From: Cyanophora paradoxa
Taxonomy: Eukaryota; Glaucocystophyceae; Cyanophorales; Cyanophoraceae
Direction of reading: 5' to 3'
Length of the DNA stretch: 64,000 bases
Assembly: GCA_004431415.1 (NCBI GenBank)
Contig: QPMI01000026.1
Coordinates: forward strand, 1 to 64,000
Under the pieces are notes generated by a model that saw nothing but the letters and a program-made list of their open reading frames with translations, was not told the origin of the DNA and made no database searches. Of this stretch, positions 56,501-64,000 are shown in pieces; position 1 is the first letter of the stretch; each line of letters starts with the position of its first letter. Made by a program: the position numbers and the translations under genes.

Positions 56501-59500
56501 TATAGGTTCCTGTATTGGCAGCGAGGCTCGTACATGAACAAGTCTCGAGAATCGTGAACATTGATCATGAGGATCTCACCCCATAAGCACTGAAGACAAT
56601 CCGAGTCATTCGCTGTCCGATAGGTTCCTGCGGGACACGCCTGCGACGAGTTTCGACATCCGGCCAGTATAAGATTCTAAATTAAAGCACCAGGCAGTTC
56701 TGCCGGTCCATAGATGCAATCTGCCCCGCGGGGCACTTCTCGCAGAATGTTTGCCCTGCCCAGCGCGTGATCGCATTCACGGGGCATCTGCGAATCCGCT
56801 TCAATAATTGTCGCGGACAAATAGCTCAAACAGAGCAGGACGTCGCACTCGACGCAAGTTTGGTTGGTTTCAAACCATCCGGCCCGGCACGGCTCGCAGC
56901 CCGTCCGGTCATCTAGCGACACCGTCCCGTTGGCGCAACGGGTGCAATTCGGCGCGCCCTCGAGACTATACGTTCCTGATGCAAGCGTTGAAAAATGAGA
57001 AAGTTCAGAGGGTCGAGTAAGCGCTTAATAACTGTGATTCACCCCATGGACACAAACGGCATTCGGAGTCGTTTTGTGCTCGGTACGTCCCCGCAGAACA
57101 CCGCTGCGCGCAGAACGAATATAATCATTTAGCAGTAGAGCTATATCAATCCGGCAACCACGCGCCAGGCAGTTTTGCCTGTCCATGGACGCAATCTGCC
57201 CCGCAGCACATGGCATACATGTTGTCGCTCCTGCCTCGGGAGTGACCCTATTTACTGGGCATCTGCAAACCCGCATCGATGTCGTCAATATAATGTTGCT
57301 TGATTTAATTAAATAGAAACAAAAGCCGCACTCCGCGCAGGTCTGGTTGGTTTCATACCAGCCTGCCCGGCATGGCTCGCAATCTGTTCGGTCATCCCTT
57401 GAGATGGTCCCTGCAGGACATGCAGTGCACGCAGTTGCGCCTGTAGCTGCGCCCTTATTGCTTTTGGTCCCTGCACACAGAGTGTCAATTCAAATATTCG
57501 AAGATGCGCATGCGCGAGTATGTCGCGTAGTTGCATCAGCATCATACCCGAAGGACATAGCAGGCACTGTTTGTTGCTCTCGAACCAGCCCGCCCGGCAT
57601 GGCTCGCAATCTGTTCGATCATCCCTCGAGATGGTCCCTGCAGGACATGCAGTGCACTCAGTCGCGCCTGTGGCTGCACCCTTATTGCTTTTGGTCCCTG
57701 CACGCAGAGCATCATATATACACGTAAGCATGAAGCGCAGCTGCAGAAGCATCGTACGCGTACCCCAGGGACACGGCTGGCACTGTTTGTTGCTCTCGAA
57801 CCAGCCCGCCCGGCATGGCTCGCACCCCGTCCTGTCATCACGTGACATTGAACCTGCAGAACATTGGTTGCATGTAGTCGCGCCGGTAGATGTGCCCTTT
57901 TCGCTTTCTGTCCCTGCGCCGACAGAGTCGGGATATATAGTTTTACATATGCGACTGCAATCTGGAAAATGCTTATACCCCATGGACATGGCCGGCAGTC
58001 GGACATACTATCGCTTCGGTATGTTCCAGCTGGACAGGGCTGCGAATTCGAATTGAATGGATAAATTAGTAAATGAAAGTCAAGAATCCGCGCGCATCTG
58101 CTAAATCCTTGAAACTACTGACCTCGCAATACGAGCGCTCTGGGTTAGGGCGATGGCCTGCAGAGCAGGTCTCGTAGTTTCCACTTCCCTGGATTGCAAC
58201 AGCCCCAGGAGGGACTTCGACGCAAGAAAGTAGAGCGCCATTCCTATACGTTCCCGCAGGACAATCTATCGTTGAAAGTTAAAAATGCGATATCGTTCTA
58301 TACGTGTACGTAATCATCTCAAAATATAAATTACCGATGCAACTCTGTCCATCTGCAGAGGAATATGTGCCATTGTCGCATCTGATACGCAGCGATTCAA
58401 CGTAGAGGCTGCAATCACGTCGCGACAAGACGCACTTTTCGCATTCAGTTGTAGTTGCGACTGAGCTAGCCTTATAATTGAGTGGGCAAGGCTCGCATAA
58501 TGATCCACGGAACAGCTGATATGTGCCTTTCGGACAAGCAGTGCCTGGCATATTAAAGGATGGATATGAGAAAGAGTGTGCCGGCATATGAGAAAGAGTG
58601 TGCCGGATATGAGATTGATATGTGATCATGAGTATGAGCTGATCGTGACGACTCACATTCTGACGATTGACCTTGGGAGAAGTATCCATGATCACCTTGC
58701 AGAAAGTACAATAAAAGAGGTGTATGCACTATGTTATGACAAGGCAATACGTACAGGTCACGCATTCGGCAATACCGAGCGCGCCTTTTGAAGACTTTGT
58801 CATGGCAGGGCATGGAAGACATCCTGCACGGAATCAATCAGAGGTGGGGGTGGTGGGGGTGGGGGCCTATCAATTTACCAGAGGCCCCTTTGTGAGGAAG
58901 ATAGAATCCCGCTTCACACACTGTGAGTCCAAGTCAACGGTTTCAGAGTCAAGAAGTCAAACTAGGATAGGGAATCTGTTTACAAAGACAATCTCTTCCC
59001 CAGCGCGGATTCTGGGTGTACGCATTGTCGGCGCATGCGGTACATGTTGGACTTCCTGGTGAGGTGGAGTACTTGCCGAGGGGACAGTCTAAAACCGCGC
59101 GTTTGTTCACGCAAAAACCGTCATTTCAAACTGTTCCTCACCGTAGCAAGAGCTTGCTCCCTCAGAGCTCGCGGTACCTTCAGGGCAGTTGGTGCCTGCA
59201 ACGAGACATTAATTATGCGCTCTTTAATTGAGTGCGGTATTCATGAACTCACATTCAGTTTTCCCGCCTTCGGAGTACTGTCCCGCAGGGCACGTTTGCG
59301 CCTCTACGGTGTAATTTATCATTCCTGTCAAATCCCCGTACCATCCTGCACGTAGATGAATTTGAATCCATACCACAGAACATCCCAGGTGTTTTACATG
59401 ACGCGCTCACCTGGCGGGATCGGAATACAATCTTCGCCTCCACCGTACAGAGTGTCCGAGTTGAAGTACTGTCATGATCACGCATCGCGCATCAAAAATC

Positions 59501-59567
59501 CAGTAGAGCGGTTTCCACACTCGAAAAATCCATTGAGCGCACTGTTCCTTTTGGGCAGTCCACGTTA
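50528..59567 (-). CDS. Large GCC2/GCC3 (ephrin-receptor-like) cysteine-repeat membrane protein
   Basis: From about 59.57 to 52.9 kb the minus strand carries more than twenty cysteine modules, typically one or two per exon. They follow the pattern C-P-x-G-[TQK]-[YIV]-S...C-x2-C (CPAGTISRDDRTDCEPC, CPLGKYSTSPGSPTCTAC and CPKGTYQLFRGSLCEPC are examples), as in GCC2/GCC3 ephrin-receptor-like domains. The C-terminal exons are resolved: 52642-52371, 52356-52161, 52053-51911, 51750-51563, 51371-51287, 51218-51021, 50942-50724 and 50662-50528. All phases agree, with GC donors after 52161 and 51911. They encode a strong membrane helix (FLYIGSALAGGLVFFGLLLV), a second hydrophobic segment (FFTLFGVVAIAVAG), an extramembrane domain and a last hydrophobic stretch (LGLASAAFGIGGQAFVAYII). 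A cell-surface receptor or adhesion role is inferred. The 5' end is uncertain, and it may continue into the next feature. Confidence 0.7.
57330..57925 (-). repeat. Triplicated GCC2/GCC3 exon cassette
   Basis: Three exon cassettes at about 57330-57475, 57555-57705 and 57780-57920 are nearly identical. They encode CPAGTISRDDRTDCEPCRAG-type modules followed by WFESN-QC, and are separated by short introns. Confidence 0.75.
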
Positions 59568-60044
59568 ATGCGGAATATGGAGCCTCTGCAGATATTTCAG
59601 TTCGAGAAACTCCATTTTATATACAAATGCCTTCTCTATCAACGCACGATGCTGTATAGAAAACGATGTATGGAAGGGTGCGGAATGCGGCTGCACTACT
59701 AGAGTCCTGGGGATTGAAGTTCGAGAAAGTATATTGCATTGGACTGTATGAGCTCATGAGCGAGGAAATGTATCTGCGCATCACGCACACAAACATCGTT
59801 TGTTAGCTGCGTATGCAATCCGATATATATTTAACTAATTGTGCACTCATAATCCACAAGAGCAAGCCCGCCGCTGCGAAGGGAACGCTCTTCAATATGG
59901 AAAATCGGCAGCAGGTGCGCAGGCAAAAGCTACCCGATTGGATGAGGAAAAATGGATGCTGGAATGACTATTTTTGGGCTCGCTTGGGAAAAGCTTAGGT
60001 CGGACCCGTCAACACCTCGAATCTGGTTCAGGTGATTTTTATTA

Positions 60045-63000
60045 TGCACAGGCATACATAAGGATATAAGGACGAACGACGATCAATTCGCTGGTTGGAT
60101 CGCTTGAGTGGGCGGAGGCTTTCCGCAAACGACTCGACGACGTAAAAATTTGAAGTCGCATCGGAGTGTTGATCTGGTTATGCCTGCGCCACGTAACATT
60201 TTCTCTATCCATTGCAATTGAAGTCGAGAATTCGAATACATATACGGAAAGTAAAAATCGACCTGACCTCTCCCTGACGACGTAAAGATTTCCGTTCATA
60301 TAGACTGCAGCCGACACAGAAGTCCACGTGACAGTATTGCCTCTGCTATAAGCGTTGTACGTTGGAGTTCCGCCGACTGAAGCTGCCAAATCTAACTTGC
60401 CGGAAAGGACGCCACCCATGGCGGACTGATGCTTGGAAGGACGCCTGCAGCGCTTGGATAAGAAGGGCATGGAAAAATAGGAAGGGAGTGTACAAACCTC
60501 AGCCTCACAATCTCATCGGGGAACACGTAGAAGGAATATTCTCCGCTCTTACTTTCCACCCAGCGCCCCTCAGCTGCCTGCTTCATATCAATTCGGAACA
60601 CTTTGGACATACACCCCTTTGAACGCTCACCCCTTTGCCAATTTCGCCTGTGCCACCCCATGCATTCTGAGAGATGAACTGTGGTGCTACATCGTTAAAT
60701 TCTGTGTCGTCGGCACTTTTCTTGTATTCCCAAGTTCGCCTGATAAGTATGAGCGGGTCGCGAGCTAGCTTCACATCTGTACCGTCGACGCTCCAGCTCC
60801 ACGCTGCAGCGATAAGTATTATGCATATCAGCGTTGTTGAACCGCACCTGAATACTCAATTAATCTCACCTGCGATGACGTGCTGGATGGCTTTAGGGTA
60901 TGCAGTCTTGGTGAACGGGATTCTTAATATTCCATGATAGTGAATTGGGCCTTGTTCCGATGTACGCCCATCATACGCCATGGCTTGCATAATTGCTGGC
61001 AAAGGTGCTTTGTGTGCGTAGTCACGGTTTAATCCGTACCCCATGGCTTGTGCGCTATCAGATATTACTCCAGGTTTGATCTGGAAGTCAGGTCCAATTT
61101 GCGACAACAGATAATCAATGCCTTCGCCGAAAGAAAAATCGATGGATCGCTCATCGGGGTTGCTCCGCAACCGGCAGAGCCGCAACCTCAGATCCATAGT
61201 TGTGAATTTCCAGGTATAAGCGAACGCAGGGGATGACATCGGTGCGTATGTGGCGAAATAAGCAACTCCTGCAGATTCGTCACTCATTAGAATGGCAAAT
61301 TTGATACCGATACTGCACGTACCATGCTGCCAGAATGAGAAGTGCGAAAGCTCAATAAGTGGTTCTCTTTTTGTATAAATAGTAGAGAAACCGCCAGCCG
61401 CCCAATCGAAGTCTTCCCCTGGAAATCGAAGTAAACTCATTATTAGCGCTTAGGTCATCTCGAATCGAACGAATCGGACACACATATCGGACACGATAGA
61501 CCCTCATTCGTGTCGAACGGGCGACCGACGTTATCGAGCAAATCTTGTTCGAAATCGCTGTCTGTGCCTTGAATCTTTCGCTTCAATACTCCATACAGGT
61601 TCGCCTGTAGAAACGATCAGGTCACTTCTGAGCTATCGATCGCGAGATTGGACAAATTTTAATAAGAAGTTGACTTCACACGCACGTGCAGCATCCAGCC
61701 AGTCGATCCGGTCGGTTTTGTGTCAAGCAAAAAAACCGTGTCCAGTGCCCCGAAAAATCGAAACCTGCCCGCACACGTTTAAATTCAAATTTGGACTGTA
61801 TAGAATGTAAAAGAGTTTTGAATCATTTTAGAAGCGTACGTAGGGTCCCACACAGACAGCGTTTGCGCAAGATTGTTTATCGTACTATCGTCGACCAATT
61901 GACTGACTGGAGTCGTCGACATGTACGCCACAGCTTCAAACATTACCTCGCGCCACCTGTACACGTGCAAGTGAGTCTTATATATATATACATATATATG
62001 TAATCGATTCTGTCACTTGATCACTCTGAAATTGAAGATCACGTACCATGCGCCGGCGCTGTTAGGGTCTCTAGTCATGTAATTATACACATCACAAAGG
62101 CTTTCGGTTGATGCACTAGCACTGTTGCACGTGTTTTCGAGATCAAGCTCCGCAAAGAGGCTTCTCGCATTTGAGGCAGGCGATGGTCCGCATGCGAATT
62201 CAGAAGTCCAATTCCGCGGATTCAAGTCATTTGGACTGCACTGTGGAAGCATACCTCGGATGGCGATCGCAGCCGATCGCGACAGCCACAAGAATCTTTT
62301 TACCTTTGACACTAGGCCAGCATCACTTGTCCGACCGCGGTCTGCGAACGCATATCCTAGCCAGTTGTAGGCAGCGTAAAGATAGCAAAAAGCCGCAGAA
62401 TAGCCGACTGCGGTGGTGCCACCGCCTACACTGCTCTTTGCGTTCGCAGTCGCAAACCAAGCTTTGAGACCGCTATCACTGCCTGAGCTCCAGCATGATG
62501 AGCCGTTCCAGATCAAACCGTAACCCATCAAAGAAGGAACCGCCGCCGCAAACCAGTTGGTTTTGTTGACAAGCCACGCGCGGTCGCCAACCCATCGACC
62601 TATATTATCTGGGTCCTGCGCGAATATTAATATTAATTTCGATTCCGAACGCGTATACGTACGCTCGAAGATTTAACCTTAAGCTTTACGCACCCGCCCG
62701 GGGAAAGGAGTGAAGGACGAAAAGGAGAAGTCCGTAGCACGAAATGCAGCCGCGGCCGCTGCGTTCGAACTCTATCGGAGGAGCGCAATCAAACGCGGTA
62801 TAGAATTGGTAGTTGTCGCGATCGAATGGCAAGCGTACCGATGTGCTCTTCAAATCTATTGTTGTCATGCAAAAGTTATTGATTACGTCCCACTCTGCAG
62901 AGGCCCATAGACATCATTTCATTGGCGTTATTCCTCGGCCAGCGGTCGAAGATTTCATCACTTACCACACCTGCGCAATCGATATCATCGATATCAGTCT

Positions 63001-63475
63001 AATCATCAGTCGCAATATATGTAGTTATATCAACGTCAGTCGAGTGACGCACAGCTGCAAATGTCCCGAGCTGGCTGTGCCGATCACAGCGAGGCGAACA
63101 TCAGACGATCCAGGAAATTGCGCGGCTCCGCCAAATGGAGAGAGCTGCTTCACCAGGTGAATCTTCCGAATATCACCTATCGATATTATCGACTGTATCA
63201 GGCGGGCAACGAAACGGCCACCGATCGCGATAAATCATGACCTGCTGGGTAGCTGGCCGCGCTCGCCGGCGCCGGCGCCGTCCCCATGTACAGTCCGCCG
63301 ATCACAAAGATGCACATTACAAGAAGCGGAGTAGCTTGTCGATCTAGATCTGCAGCAGCGTTGATGCCAATGAATCAATGCACATGCTTGGTGCAGTCTA
63401 CTTACGTTTGCGAGCACGTTTCCCGCGTCCACCCCGCCGCAAGAAGAGGAGGGGGTCAGCCGTCGACGTCGCCAT
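60045..63475 (-). CDS. Secreted or membrane-anchored extracellular protein (possibly the N-terminal part of the GCC2/GCC3 gene)
   Basis: Exon 1 (63475-63406) starts MATSTADPLLFLRRGGRGKR; exon 2 (63349-63242) adds a hydrophobic segment, LLVMCIFVIGGLYMG, followed by APAPASAAS. Together they make a signal peptide or type II anchor. Later coding blocks are clear but only approximately bounded. Near 62619-62044: GRWVGDRAWLVNKTNWF, LMGYGLIWNGSSCW and NPRNWTSEFACG. Near 61957-61800: VMFEAVAYMSTTPVSQLVDD. Then 61440-60870 (WQHGTCSIGIKFAILMSDES, FSFGEGIDYLLSQIGPDFQI), 60805-60620, 60600-60505 and 60450-60290. Repeated N-x-S/T sites fit a secreted protein. A stop followed by AATAAA near 60040 suggests a gene end, but splicing into the cysteine repeats downstream cannot be excluded. 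Family not recognised. Confidence 0.55.
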
Positions 63476-64000
63476 ATGCATGGCATGCGCAATTGCTACG
63501 ATGCGTATGGAGCTGCGAAAGCTACACGTGCACTTGCAGCCTGCAGCTGCAGCTGGCGCGCGTGAAAGGTCGTTCGTGCACTCGGCTTGAGTACTAGTCT
63601 AGCCAAATCTAGATTGATTTATATGTCGTGCTCTTGGCACTGCTGGGCTCAGCGGATAACGTTCGAACGGTTGACAGTGCAAGACTCCCTGACTGGGCCA
63701 CTCGCTCCGGCCCCGGCGGGCGGCGGCGGCCCGGCTCGCGCGCAGCTATTGCTCGGCGAGGGTGCTTTGCTGCAGTGCCGCCGCTCAGCGGCTGTGCCGG
63801 CGTGCTGCTGCAGTGCCACGGCAGTGAGTGCACGACCCGCACTGCGCAAGCTGGAGCTCTGGAGCCTGGAGCTCTGGAGCCTCTCAGTCTAGTCTCAGAC
63901 TCTGAGAGTCTGTGCCGCAGTGCAGTGCACTAGTACTGCGGCAGCTGCACTGGACCGTCGGACTACGGATCCCGTGATCCGGGAGTCGGGACTCGGGACC
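63476..64000. other. Upstream flank of the minus-strand gene, palindromic
   Basis: CTGCAGCTGCAG, CCTGGAGCTCTGGAG and GACTCTGAGAGTC words fill this stretch. The end resembles the 13.6-17 kb region in style. No gene or defined promoter element was seen. Confidence 0.4.

Noticed and set aside
59540-59998. Plus-strand segments (LESWGLKFEKVYCIG, then MENRQQVRRQKLPDWM) that look protein-like
   Set aside because: They contain an in-frame stop, lie opposite the minus-strand gene border, and could not be joined by splice sites. Kept only as a note.

Overview
This window looks like nuclear DNA of a GC-rich unicellular eukaryote, probably an alga. The evidence is genes cut into many short exons with GT-AG and also GC-AG introns, no operons, tandem cysteine-rich extracellular modules, and retroposon, LTR and hAT-like remnants. 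I cannot name the lineage: haptophyte, pelagophyte and dinoflagellate genomes could all fit, and frequent GC donors are known in some of them.

Layout. 0.1-0.8 kb: a small four-exon minus-strand gene for a Cys/His metal-site protein. 1.9-5.2 kb: a complete 12-exon VIT1/CCC1-family metal transporter gene, with two damaged relatives at 18.4-19.7 kb (fragment with three lesions) and 21.4-24.7 kb (full length, one frameshift). 5.9-6.8 kb: a 5'-truncated, frameshifted copy of a RING-like gene whose intact relative lies at 33.6-35.6 kb. 7.5-13.4 kb and 38.2-43.9 kb (minus strand): two intact paralogues of a secreted-looking repeat protein that I do not recognise, each built from six repeats of the same four-exon cassette. 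The RING-like gene and the repeat gene are convergent in both places, so about 8-10 kb was duplicated as a block. The later copy received a 2.1-kb LTR-flanked insertion and the earlier copy received two retroposon-like insertions. 13.6-17 kb: gene-poor DNA with three MITE-like elements. 25.5-31 kb: very GC-rich, repeat-laden DNA with partly readable exons. 45-47 kb: a partly readable minus-strand gene. 47.9-49.3 kb: an AT-rich island. 50.5-63.5 kb (minus strand): one or two genes for a large cell-surface protein with a signal peptide or anchor, an unknown extracellular region, more than twenty GCC2/GCC3 (ephrin-receptor-like) cysteine modules, and C-terminal membrane segments.

How they fit together. 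The recognisable products are surface or membrane proteins (metal transporter, secreted repeat protein, GCC2/GCC3 receptor-like protein) and a probable E3-ligase-like RING protein. Nothing in the sequence links them in one pathway. The shared theme is local duplication followed by divergence.

The strongest unexplained signal comes from comparing these duplicates. Paralogues differ again and again by insertion of very short palindromic words, most often 6 bp (AGATCT, GATATC, ACCGGT, GTC-GAC, GGC-GCC types), in introns, intergenic DNA and, in frame, in exons. The same words saturate the rest of the window. This may be an undescribed mode of palindromic micro-insertion.

Long G and C homopolymers are common. 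Frames that depend on their length are marked, because assembly error is possible there.
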